Assembly: GCA_023425905.1 (NCBI GenBank)
Contig: JAFABT010000345.1
Location: 1 to 9,367 of the forward strand
Direction: 5' to 3'
DNA from: Actinomycetes bacterium
GTDB lineage: Bacteria > Actinomycetota > Actinomycetes > Actinomycetales > Cellulomonadaceae
Length of the DNA stretch: 9,367 nt
Numbering within the stretch: position 1 is the stretch's first letter; each line of letters opens with the position of its first letter. Below the pieces are notes generated by a model, which was given only the letters and a program-made list of their open reading frames with translations, had not been told where the DNA came from and made no database searches. This document shows, piece after piece, positions 1 to 5,174 of the stretch. The translations under genes were made by a program, and so were the position numbers.

Positions 1-401
1 GCATCCACCCCGCCGTCCTCACCGATCGCGGCCTCGACGCCGCGCTGTCGGCCCTAGCCGCCCGCAGCCCAGTGCCCGTCGATGTCGACGTCCCCGACGC
101 GACCGTCGTCGGTGCGTCGTCGAGCGCCGCCCAGGCCGCCGCGTACTTCGTCGCCGCCGAGGCGCTCACGAACGTCGCGAAGCACGCCGGGGCGACCCGG
201 GCGAGCGTCCGCGTCGACGTCGTCGCCGAGCGCCTGCGCCTCGAGATCGCTGACGACGGCGTCGGGGGAGCGACCCTCGCGCCCGGCAGCGGGCTCGACG
301 GGCTGCGCGCCCGCGTCGAAGCCCTCGACGGAACCTTCGACCTGGACAGCCCCGTCGGAGCGGGCACGCGACTCACCGTGGAGGTGCCGTGCGCATCGTG
401 A
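1..401 (+). CDS. Sensor histidine kinase, NarL/DesK type (C-terminal part, 5' end outside window)
   Basis: The reading frame is open from base 3 and gives the last 132 residues of a two-component sensor kinase. It begins in the short linker after the HisKA_3 phosphoacceptor region (IHPAVLTDRGLDAAL, typical of this family) and covers the HATPase_c domain. The ATP-site motifs are present: N box EALTNVAKHA (residues 53-62, key Asn57), G1 box DDGVGG (84-89), G2 region GSGLDGLRARV (95-105) and the closing GAGT loop (119-122). The phosphorylatable His and the sensor region lie upstream of the window, so the signal cannot be inferred. The end overlaps the response regulator start by 13 nt, so the two are translationally coupled and form a cognate pair. 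Family and partial status are secure; the stimulus is unknown. Confidence 0.95.
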   Translation, partial: IHPAVLTDRGLDAALSALAARSPVPVDVDVPDATVVGASSSAAQAAAYFVAAEALTNVAKHAGATRASVRVDVVAERLRLEIADDGVGGATLAPGSGLDGLRARVEALDGTFDLDSPVGAGTRLTVEVPCAS

Positions 402-1048
402 TCGTCGAGGACTCCGTCCTCCTCCTGGACGGGCTCACCCGCCTCCTCACCGCCGAAGGGCACACCGTCACCGGCTACGGCACGGCCGACGACGTCGTCG
501 CGGCCCTGGGCCCGGACGCCGACCTGCCCGACGTGCTCGTCACCGACGTCCGCATGCCGCCCACGCACACCGACGAAGGCCTGCGCGCCGCGCTCCACCT
601 GCGCTCGCTGCACCCGCGGCTGCCCGTGCTCGTCCTGTCCCAGTACGTCGAGCAGCGCTACGCCCGCGAGCTCTTCGCAAGTCAGGCTGGCGGCCTCGGC
701 TACCTGCTGAAGGACCGCGTCGCCGACGTCGAGGAGTTCCTCGACGTGCTCGACCGCGTCGCAGGCGGGGCGACCGTCATCGACCCCGACGTCGTCGCCC
801 AGCTCCTCGTGCGCTCGACCGGTCTGGAACGGCTCTCGCCGCGCGAGCGCGACGTACTCGCGCTCATGGCCGAGGGCCGCTCCAACGGGGCGATCGCCGA
901 CCGGCTCGTCGTCGGCCAGGCCGCCGTCGAGAAGCACGTCACCTCGATCCTCACCAAGCTCGACCTCCCGCCCGACGACGACCACCACCGCCGCGTGCTC
1001 GCCGTCCTGCGGTGGCTCGGGCACTCCAACCAAGGGACGACCTCATGA
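389..1048 (+). CDS. Response regulator, LuxR/NarL family (REC + HTH)
   Basis: A complete 219-residue regulator that should be phosphorylated by the kinase ending inside it and then bind DNA. The receiver domain spans about 1-120: acidic pocket Glu7/Asp8, phosphoacceptor Asp53 in VTDVRMPP, switch residue Ser84 and conserved Lys108. A linker leads to a LuxR-type helix-turn-helix at about 147-210, with the hallmark LSPRERDVLALMAEGRS (149-165) and recognition helix near 176-190. The GTG at 389 is chosen because the protein then starts MRIVIVED, as expected for a receiver domain; GGAGG at 380-384 gives only a 4-nt spacer, so coupling to kinase translation is likely. The stop overlaps the next ATG (ATGA), placing it in one operon with the DUF4097 gene. 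The sub-type resembles actinobacterial regulators paired with putative-sensor-domain kinases, but the regulon cannot be read from here. Confidence 0.96.
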   Translation: MRIVIVEDSVLLLDGLTRLLTAEGHTVTGYGTADDVVAALGPDADLPDVLVTDVRMPPTHTDEGLRAALHLRSLHPRLPVLVLSQYVEQRYARELFASQAGGLGYLLKDRVADVEEFLDVLDRVAGGATVIDPDVVAQLLVRSTGLERLSPRERDVLALMAEGRSNGAIADRLVVGQAAVEKHVTSILTKLDLPPDDDHHRRVLAVLRWLGHSNQGTTS

Positions 1049-1956
1049 CCACGACCACACTGCCCACCCCCGCCGCGACCCCGGCCGGCCCCGAGCGCGC
1101 ACCATCCCCGCTCACGGCCGCACTGCGCACGCTCGGCGTCGCGGTCGCCGTCCTCCTCGTGGGGTGGGCCGCGGTGCAGGGCGCCGACTGGGCTGCCGCG
1201 GACTCCGGAGAGGAACGCCTCAGCTACGGGGCCGCGCCCATCGTCGAGCTCGTCGCCGACGGCGCCGTCACCGTCCGGGCAGGAGCTGCCGGCACCGTCG
1301 AGGTCCAACGGGAGTGGCGCGAGGGCCTCGCACCTGTGACCTACGGCGTCGAGGAGTCCGCCGAGCGCCTCGTCGTCACGCACACCTGCCCGTGGTACTC
1401 CGCGACGTGCAGCGCGGCGCTCGACGTCACCGTGCCGGCCGACGCCGACGTCGTCATCCGGTCCTCCGACGGGCGGATCGAGGTCGCGGGCATCGCCGGA
1501 GACCTCCTCGCGAGGACGGGCAGCGGGGCGATCTCCGTCGAACGCGTCGGTGGCGACGTCGACGCCGGGACCGGCTCGGGCAGCGTCGCCGCGACCGGCG
1601 TCGGTGGTGACGCGGAGCTGCGGACCGGCAGCGGCGGAATCGAGGCGCGTGACGTCGGCGGATCGCTCGAGGCGCGCAGCGGCAGCGGCCGCATCGAGGT
1701 GCGCGGCGTCGGCGGGGAGGCGCTGGCCCGGACGGGCTCCGGCAACATCCTCGTCGCGGGTGTCGCGAGCGACGTTGACGTCGACACCTCCTCCGGCCGG
1801 GTCACCGTCCACGGCAACGGCACGCCCGTCGCCCTCGACATCGCCACGAGCAGCGGCCGCCAGACCGTCGAGGCGCCGACCGACCCGTCCTCCCCCGTCC
1901 GGGTGAAGATCCGCTCCTCGAGCGGTGCCGTCGAGTACCTCGAGCCCCTGCGGTGA
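1045..1956 (+). CDS. Membrane-anchored DUF4097-type repeat protein
   Basis: A 303-residue protein starting at an ATG that overlaps the regulator stop (ATGA), with AAGGGA at 1032-1037 as ribosome binding site. A Pro/Thr/Ala-rich N-terminus is followed by one hydrophobic segment (about 24-46, no lipobox) that probably anchors the protein with the rest outside. Cys115 and Cys122 (CPWYSATC) could form a disulfide. From about 140 to 252 there is a regular repeat with cores SDG, TGSG, TGSG, TGSG, SGSG, TGSG and TSSG; the cores from 158 on recur every 18 residues (158, 176, 194, 212, 230, 248). Two further SSG turns follow near 270 and 293. This matches the DUF4097/putative-adhesin family, expected to form a beta-solenoid-like stack. 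The function is unknown; location in the operon suggests a target or accessory of the two-component system, possibly for envelope stress. The family call is by pattern, not by search. Confidence 0.88.
   Translation: MTTTTLPTPAATPAGPERAPSPLTAALRTLGVAVAVLLVGWAAVQGADWAAADSGEERLSYGAAPIVELVADGAVTVRAGAAGTVEVQREWREGLAPVTYGVEESAERLVVTHTCPWYSATCSAALDVTVPADADVVIRSSDGRIEVAGIAGDLLARTGSGAISVERVGGDVDAGTGSGSVAATGVGGDAELRTGSGGIEARDVGGSLEARSGSGRIEVRGVGGEALARTGSGNILVAGVASDVDVDTSSGRVTVHGNGTPVALDIATSSGRQTVEAPTDPSSPVRVKIRSSSGAVEYLEPLR
1462..1800 (+). repeat. In-frame 54-bp (18-residue) repeat coding for beta-solenoid turns
   Basis: Successive turns of the DUF4097-type protein recur at exactly 54 bp (TGSG-like cores at codons 158, 176, 194, 212, 230 and 248). 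The protein pattern is approximately TGSGxIxVxxVGGDxxAR. The DNA copies are diverged rather than identical, so this looks like an old structural repeat, not a recent tandem expansion. The constant period with no insertions indicates structural constraint. Confidence 0.75.
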
Positions 1957-1969
1957 CGCGGGTGCCGGG

Positions 1970-1975
1970 TAGCGT
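1970..1975 (+). promoter_or_regulatory. Putative -10 box of a leaderless promoter for the aldo/keto reductase
   Basis: TAGCGT fits the actinobacterial -10 pattern TANNNT and lies 7 nt before the ATG at 1983, so transcription would start at or beside the start codon. The only Shine-Dalgarno-like bases (GGGG, 1977-1980) are too close to the ATG to work well, which supports a leaderless transcript. No convincing -35 box was seen. Confidence 0.5.
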
Positions 1976-1982
1976 CGGGGTC

Positions 1983-2807
1983 ATGCTCGAACTCAACGAC
2001 GGAACCCGGCTGCCCGCGATCGGCTTCGGCACCTACCCGCTGCGCGGCGACGCCGGGACCGACGCCGTCCTCAGCGCGCTCGACGTCGGCTACCGCCTCA
2101 TCGACACCGCCGTGAACTACGGCAACGAGGACGCGGTCGGTCGGGCGCTCGCCCGGACGAGTGTGCCGCGCGAGGACGTCGTCGTCACGACGAAGGTCCC
2201 CGGGCGCGACCACGGCTTCGACGAGACCCTCGCGTCCTTCGACCGCTCGGCCGCGGCCCTCGGCCTCGACGTCGTCGACCTCTACCTCATCCATTGGCCG
2301 AATCCGAGCGTCGACAGGTTCGTCGAGACGTTCCGGGCGATGGTCCGGCTCAAGGAGGAGGGGCGCGTGCGGTCGGTGGGCGTCTCCAACTTCACGCCCG
2401 AGTACCTCGAGCGGGTCGCGGACGCCACGGGGGTCATGCCCGCGGTCAACCAGGTCGAGATGCACCCGTTCTTCCCGCAGGTCGAGTTGCGCGCGTTCCA
2501 CGCCGAGCACGGCATCGTCACCGAGGCGTGGAGCCCGCTCGGCAAGGCGGCCCCGGTCAAGGAGGCCGGCCCGGTCGCTGAGGCGGCCCGCGTGCACGGC
2601 GTGACGCCCGCGCAGGTCATCCTCCGCTGGCACCTCCAGCAGGGAGTCGTGCCGATCCCGAAGTCCGGCGACCCGGTCCGGCAGCGGGAGAACTTCGACC
2701 TCGACGGGTTCACGCTCGCCGAGGAGGAGGTTGCGGCGATCACCGCGCTCGGGCGGCCTGACGGGCGGCTGTTCGGCGGCGACCCGAGGACGCACGAGGA
2801 GATGTAG
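1983..2807 (+). CDS. Aldo/keto reductase (AKR superfamily)
   Basis: A 274-residue NADPH-dependent oxidoreductase of normal AKR length, expected to be a cytosolic TIM barrel reducing carbonyls to alcohols. The catalytic tetrad is complete: Asp41 (in LIDTA), Tyr46 (in NYGNE), Lys71 (in TTKVPG) and His104 (in LIHWPNP). Cofactor-site motifs follow: GVSNF (133-137), NQVEMHP (156-162), AWSPLG (182-187) and IPKS (225-228). The Trp in AWSPLG, where many members have Tyr, is common in the AKR5-like group that includes 2,5-diketo-D-gluconate reductases, so that is the likely subgroup; the substrate is unknown. The ATG at 1983 gives the canonical N-terminus MLELNDGTRLP and follows a leaderless-type -10 box. 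An in-frame GTG at 1953 overlaps the previous stop and would only add residues not typical of the family. It is 26 nt from the preceding operon but functionally unrelated. Confidence 0.95.
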   Translation: MLELNDGTRLPAIGFGTYPLRGDAGTDAVLSALDVGYRLIDTAVNYGNEDAVGRALARTSVPREDVVVTTKVPGRDHGFDETLASFDRSAAALGLDVVDLYLIHWPNPSVDRFVETFRAMVRLKEEGRVRSVGVSNFTPEYLERVADATGVMPAVNQVEMHPFFPQVELRAFHAEHGIVTEAWSPLGKAAPVKEAGPVAEAARVHGVTPAQVILRWHLQQGVVPIPKSGDPVRQRENFDLDGFTLAEEEVAAITALGRPDGRLFGGDPRTHEEM

Positions 2808-2817
2808 GGGAGGCTCG

Positions 2818-2834
2818 GTCCGAACGCGTCGGAC
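2818..2834. terminator. Small hairpin between convergent genes, possible bidirectional terminator
   Basis: GTCCGA (2818-2823) and TCGGAC (2829-2834) form a perfect 6-bp stem with a 5-nt loop in the 26-nt gap between the reductase and the converging lipoprotein gene. Its right arm ends on the last base of the lipoprotein stop codon. The position suits termination from both sides, but the stem is short and there is no T-tract. Confidence 0.35.
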
Positions 2835-3256
2835 TAGTCCGCTCCGAAGCCGAACAGTTGACCGTAGGCGGTGCTGCACATGGACTCGACCGCATCCTCT
2901 CGCCCGTCCAGCGGCGCGTTGGAGGCCGCGGTGACGCCGCAGGACAGCGTCGCCAGCGCACCCTCCTTGGTACGGCCGATCAGCAGTTGAAAGTTGCTGG
3001 TCAGCTGGCCGTTCTCCGAGCAGCCAGCGCTGCGCGTGAAGCCCTCGACCAGCGGGACGTCGACGATCTCGCCGTCGCAGTAGTTCCCCCAGGTCCGCGA
3101 GTCGTCCAGGACGCTGAGATCGTCCGATTGACTCCCGTCGACCTGAACGTCACTCGGCAAGGTGACCAGGGACGCACCGCTGCTCTCTGTGCTCGACGCA
3201 CACCCCGCAAGCAGGAGCACCAGCACGGCGGCGGACCACCACGGAGATGTGCGCAC
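2834..3256 (-). CDS. Putative lipoprotein with four conserved-looking cysteines, function unknown
   Basis: A 140-residue protein starting at GTG (3256-3254). It opens with a short signal peptide: Arg2, hydrophobic stretch 9-17, and lipobox LAGC with lipidated Cys19, so it should be attached to the outer face of the membrane. A Ser/Thr-rich linker (20-30) precedes a small domain with Cys60, Cys79, Cys106 and Cys127, enough for two disulfides. It ends in a Gly/Phe-rich tail. I do not recognise the family; it loosely resembles small actinobacterial lipoproteins such as the DUF3558 type, but that is only an impression. It stands alone on the minus strand, convergent with the reductase. Its leucine codons are mostly CTG, whereas metQ and metN mostly use CTC, and it has more A/T-ending codons than its neighbours (about 21 of 140), so recent acquisition is possible. 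No good Shine-Dalgarno is seen. Confidence 0.8.
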   Translation of the reverse strand: MRTSPWWSAAVLVLLLAGCASSTESSGASLVTLPSDVQVDGSQSDDLSVLDDSRTWGNYCDGEIVDVPLVEGFTRSAGCSENGQLTSNFQLLIGRTKEGALATLSCGVTAASNAPLDGREDAVESMCSTAYGQLFGFGAD

Positions 3257-3315
3257 GGCTCTGCTTCGTCCTGGTCACGCGGCGAGCTGAGTCTCAAAGG
3301 GCGGCTCACCCGGAC

Positions 3316-3336
3316 GAGTGAACCCGCTGGAGTGAA
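3316..3336. repeat. Short direct repeat GAGTGAA, 14-bp spacing, upstream of the lipoprotein gene
   Basis: GAGTGAA occurs at 3316-3322 and again at 3330-3336, 14 bp start to start (on the minus strand, TTCACTC twice). The pair lies 60-80 bp upstream of the lipoprotein GTG, where an activator or repressor could bind. A possible -35-like TTGAGA lies closer to the gene (3297-3292, minus strand). This is a visual observation; no known regulator is matched. Confidence 0.25.
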
Positions 3337-3372
3337 TCACACCCTGAGGCGCCGGCCACCCGCACCCGCCCG

Positions 3373-3424
3373 ACGGCGAAGGGCCCGCAACCCACGTCGC
3401 CGCAGGTCACGGGCCCTTCGCCGT
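3373..3424 (-). terminator. 15-bp perfect hairpin downstream of tRNA-Ser, probable terminator
   Basis: The arm ACGGCGAAGGGCCCG (3373-3387) is a perfect reverse complement of 3410-3424, with a 22-nt loop. It begins 11 nt beyond the 3' end of the minus-strand tRNA-Ser, the expected place for a terminator. No T-tract follows in either direction; GC-rich hairpins without U-tails are common behind actinobacterial RNA genes. The rest of the 3257-3435 gap holds only the GAGTGAA repeat and the presumed lipoprotein promoter region. Confidence 0.65.
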
Positions 3425-3435
3425 ACTTCTGAGAG

Positions 3436-3520
3436 CGGAGGATGGGGGATTCGAACCCCCGAGGGCTTGCACCCAACACGCTTTCCAAGCGTGCGCCATA
3501 GGCCACTAGGCGAATCCTCC
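3436..3520 (-). tRNA. serX-type tRNA-Ser(GGA): tRNA-Ser (anticodon GGA)
   Basis: Reading the minus strand, an 85-nt class II tRNA folds clearly. The acceptor stem is GGAGGAT (3520-3514) with ATCCTCC (3443-3437) and discriminator G at 3436, as expected for serine. The anticodon stem is CACGC/GCGTG around loop TTGGAAA, giving anticodon GGA (3486-3484). A long variable arm (TTGGGTGCAAGCCC) and a T arm with GGTTCGAATCC-type loop follow. The CCA end is not encoded. It reads serine UCC/UCU codons. The long variable arm, discriminator and anticodon together exclude leucine and tyrosine tRNAs. The gene symbol is only descriptive. Confidence 0.97.
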
Positions 3521-3530
3521 TGGCGGGACG

Positions 3531-3536
3531 AGGATA
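3531..3536 (-). promoter_or_regulatory. Putative -10 box of the tRNA-Ser promoter
   Basis: On the minus strand TATCCT ends 10 nt before the first base of the mature tRNA, which would start transcription a few bases upstream of it. It matches the -10 consensus closely (TANNNT). No recognisable -35 box was found at 16-18 nt. The gap between this point and the hydrolase start (to 3697) is strongly GC-rich and shows nothing else recognisable. Confidence 0.5.
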
Positions 3537-3697
3537 CCCGAACTTGCGCGCCCCTCGGGTCGGGGCGGTGGGCGCCCCGGGGCGGTCTCGCTCCCACCGT
3601 GCGGTCGGGGGGTTGCGGGGGGCGGGGCGCGCCTGCGGACGCGCAGGTCACCCGCAGTCTGGGCGCGCTGGCGCGCCCTGCGTGCCAGGATCGAACC

Positions 3698-4798
3698 ATG
3701 CCAGCCGAGCGTCTAGGGGAACGCCTTCGGGCGATCGTCGCGCGGTTCGACTCTCATGGAGAGACGGGACCGGTGCGGCTCGTGGCGAGCCGCCCGCAGA
3801 TCGGCTGGCACTGGTTCAGCGAGGGTGCGGACCGCCCGTACCTCATGGGTCGGGCGACGTCGATGGCGACGACGGCGATCGCGCTCCAGCTCGTCGACGA
3901 GGGTCTGCTCGACCTCGACGCGCCGATCTCGCGCTACGTGCCCGCGGGCATGATCGCGGGGTTGCACGTCGTCGAGGGCGTCGACCGGGCGGAGCAGCTG
4001 ACGATGCGGCTGCTGCTCTCTCACGCGACGGGCCTGCCGGACTACATGTCGGACCGGCTGCCGTCGGGCGGCCTGGCGGCGGCCGACGCGCTCCGTGAGG
4101 ACCGCCCGTGGACGCTCGAGGACTCGCTCGAGGCGACGCGCAGGTTCCCGCGTCCGCTGTTCCTCCCGGGGGCGGCGGGGCGGGCTCACTACTCCGACCT
4201 CAACGCGCGTCTCGCCGGCCTCGTCGTCGAGAGGATCACCGGCTCAGGGTTCGACAGTCTGGTCACGGCGCGGATCGCGGACCCGCTGGACCTTGAGAGC
4301 ACGTTCGTCTTCGGCCCGACGACGATGCACCGCTACGGCACGATCGACCGGCTCGTGCTGCGCGACGCCAAGCCGGAGATCCCGCACTTCCTCGCGTCGA
4401 TGCAGGCGCAGGGCGGGCTGGTGTCGACCGCGGCGGAGCAGTTGACGTTCGTCCGGGCGTTCTTCGGCGGGCGGTTGTTCAACATGCGTCATCTCGAGGG
4501 GGTGCAGTCGACGTGGCGGCAGCTCGTCGGGCCGGTGCGGTACGGCATGGGCGTCATGCGCTACACCCCGTCACGCGCGTCGAGCCCGTTCACCGCGTTG
4601 CCGGCGATGGTCGGTCATGGCGGCTCGACGGGGGCGTTCACGTATCACGTGCCGCAGATGGGCCTGTTCGTCGCGGGGACGCTCAATCAGGCGTCGTCGC
4701 GTTCGCTCACGTACTCGATGCTCACACGGGCGGTGGTCGCGATACGCCGGACGCCGGTCGAGTTCATCGGGGACGGCACCCCGGTGCGGGCGGGGTGA
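3698..4798 (+). CDS. Serine-hydrolase/beta-lactamase-fold protein (family S12-like), apparently lacking the SxxK motif
   Basis: A 366-residue protein with the sequence signature of the class C beta-lactamase/DD-peptidase-like family. Family landmarks: LQLVDEGLLDLDAPISRYVP (63-82), LTMRLLLSHATGLPDY (101-116), second active-site motif Tyr165-Ser166-Asp167 in HYSDLNARLAGLVVERITG, and third motif His307-Gly-Gly309 in GHGGSTGAF. The first motif, normally SxxK just before the LQLVxEG helix, should fall at residues 52-55 but reads RATS. The nearest Ser (Ser55) is followed by MAT, with Thr58 instead of Lys. The nucleophile/base pair therefore seems lost, so this may be a pseudo-enzyme or an unusual catalyst. 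There is no signal peptide, so it is probably cytoplasmic. The start is the ATG at 3698 with AGGA (3687-3690) at 7 nt; the overlapping CAGGAT could also be a leaderless -10. The open frame far upstream runs antisense through the tRNA and lipoprotein and is not coding. Confidence 0.88.
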   Translation: MPAERLGERLRAIVARFDSHGETGPVRLVASRPQIGWHWFSEGADRPYLMGRATSMATTAIALQLVDEGLLDLDAPISRYVPAGMIAGLHVVEGVDRAEQLTMRLLLSHATGLPDYMSDRLPSGGLAAADALREDRPWTLEDSLEATRRFPRPLFLPGAAGRAHYSDLNARLAGLVVERITGSGFDSLVTARIADPLDLESTFVFGPTTMHRYGTIDRLVLRDAKPEIPHFLASMQAQGGLVSTAAEQLTFVRAFFGGRLFNMRHLEGVQSTWRQLVGPVRYGMGVMRYTPSRASSPFTALPAMVGHGGSTGAFTYHVPQMGLFVAGTLNQASSRSLTYSMLTRAVVAIRRTPVEFIGDGTPVRAG

Positions 4799-4809
4799 CC
4801 GGGCTGGGT

Positions 4810-4815
4810 TAGGCT
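4810..4815 (+). promoter_or_regulatory. Putative -10 box of the SRP RNA promoter
   Basis: TAGGCT matches TANNNT and lies about 6-7 nt before the predicted 5' end of the SRP RNA, just after the hydrolase stop. The same hexamer precedes dnaX. No -35 box is recognisable upstream, as is frequent in this type of genome. Confidence 0.55.
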
Positions 4816-4820
4816 TGGCG

Positions 4821-4912
4821 GTGACCCCTCGTGCGGCGTCATCTCGCTGAACTCCCCCAGGGCCGGAAGGCAGCAAGGGCAGGCGAGCTCTGGCGGGTGT
4901 GCGGGGGGTCCT
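4821..4912 (+). ncRNA. ffs: Small bacterial signal recognition particle RNA (4.5S-type)
   Basis: The most conserved part of bacterial SRP RNA is present: GGGCCGGAAGGCAGCAAGGG (4860-4879), the helix 8 tip with the GGAA tetraloop closed by GCC/GGC and the symmetric internal loop bound by the Ffh M domain. The outer stem closes with GACCCC (4823-4828) against GGGGTC (4905-4910), and the CTCGC/GCGAG pairing lies between. Length, about 90 nt, is that of the small hairpin-type SRP RNA without an Alu domain. It works with Ffh and FtsY to target nascent membrane proteins. The ends are placed from the outer stem and the -10 box at 4810 and could be off by several bases. It lies between a hydrolase gene and the metQ leader, on the same strand. 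Confidence 0.95.
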
Positions 4913-5174
4913 CTCATGCAATGACCACCCAGTGGACGTCGTGATGGCCAGTATGTGAGACCGCTCGGGTGTGTCCTTCCTCGCATCTACCTGCCTGGCT
5001 ACCCGATTTGCCCCGGAAAGATGCGGCCCAACGCCGGGCCAGATGTCCACGGAGTGAGACGACGGCGCTAGTCGTTGGCCCCCGTCACCCGACCCGGCAA
5101 GCATGGCGACATCCGATCACCCCGCTCGTCATCGGGCCCTGGCTCGTCGTCGCACCCCGAGAGAAGGAACCACC
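4913..5174 (+). promoter_or_regulatory. metQ leader/intergenic region, structured but unassigned
   Basis: These 262 bases between the SRP RNA and metQ look less GC-rich than the flanks and hold no credible gene. Structures seen: CGCATCT (4982-4988) with AGATGCG (5019-5025) enclosing a 30-nt loop; GGCCC (5025-5029) with GGGCC (5036-5040), loop 6; ACGAC (5060-5064) with GTCGT near 5071-5075; and CCGAT (5113-5117) with ATCGG (5131-5135). They could form a 5' leader that controls the importer. I do not recognise the conserved cores of SAM-I, SAM-II or SAM-IV riboswitches, a T-box, or a palindrome of the McbR type (TAGAC-N6-GTCTA). The metQ promoter must lie here, but no box is convincing. The metQ ribosome binding site AGAAGGA is at 5162-5168. 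Confidence 0.4.

Noticed and set aside
82..1044. Upstream extension of the DUF4097 frame through the kinase and regulator region
   Set aside because: The extension is an Arg/Pro/Ala-rich out-of-frame shadow; the real start is the ATG at 1045 with a good ribosome binding site.
3436..3520. Attachment site of an integrated element at tRNA-Ser
   Set aside because: No second copy of the tRNA 3' end and no integrase gene are visible in the window.
2858..3697. Upstream extension of the hydrolase frame
   Set aside because: It would run antisense through the lipoprotein and tRNA-Ser; the family-like sequence starts only after the ATG at 3698.
4921..4936. CCAC-CCA-GTGG stem as SRP RNA terminator
   Set aside because: Only 4 bp with a 3-nt loop and no T-tract; too weak to call.
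5103..5174. In-frame upstream ATG for metQ
   Set aside because: It would put 24 charged residues before a complete lipoprotein signal peptide, and the ribosome binding site is placed for 5175.
4913..5174. SAM riboswitch upstream of metQ
   Set aside because: The conserved cores of the SAM-I, SAM-II and SAM-IV classes as I know them are not seen; kept only as an unassigned leader.
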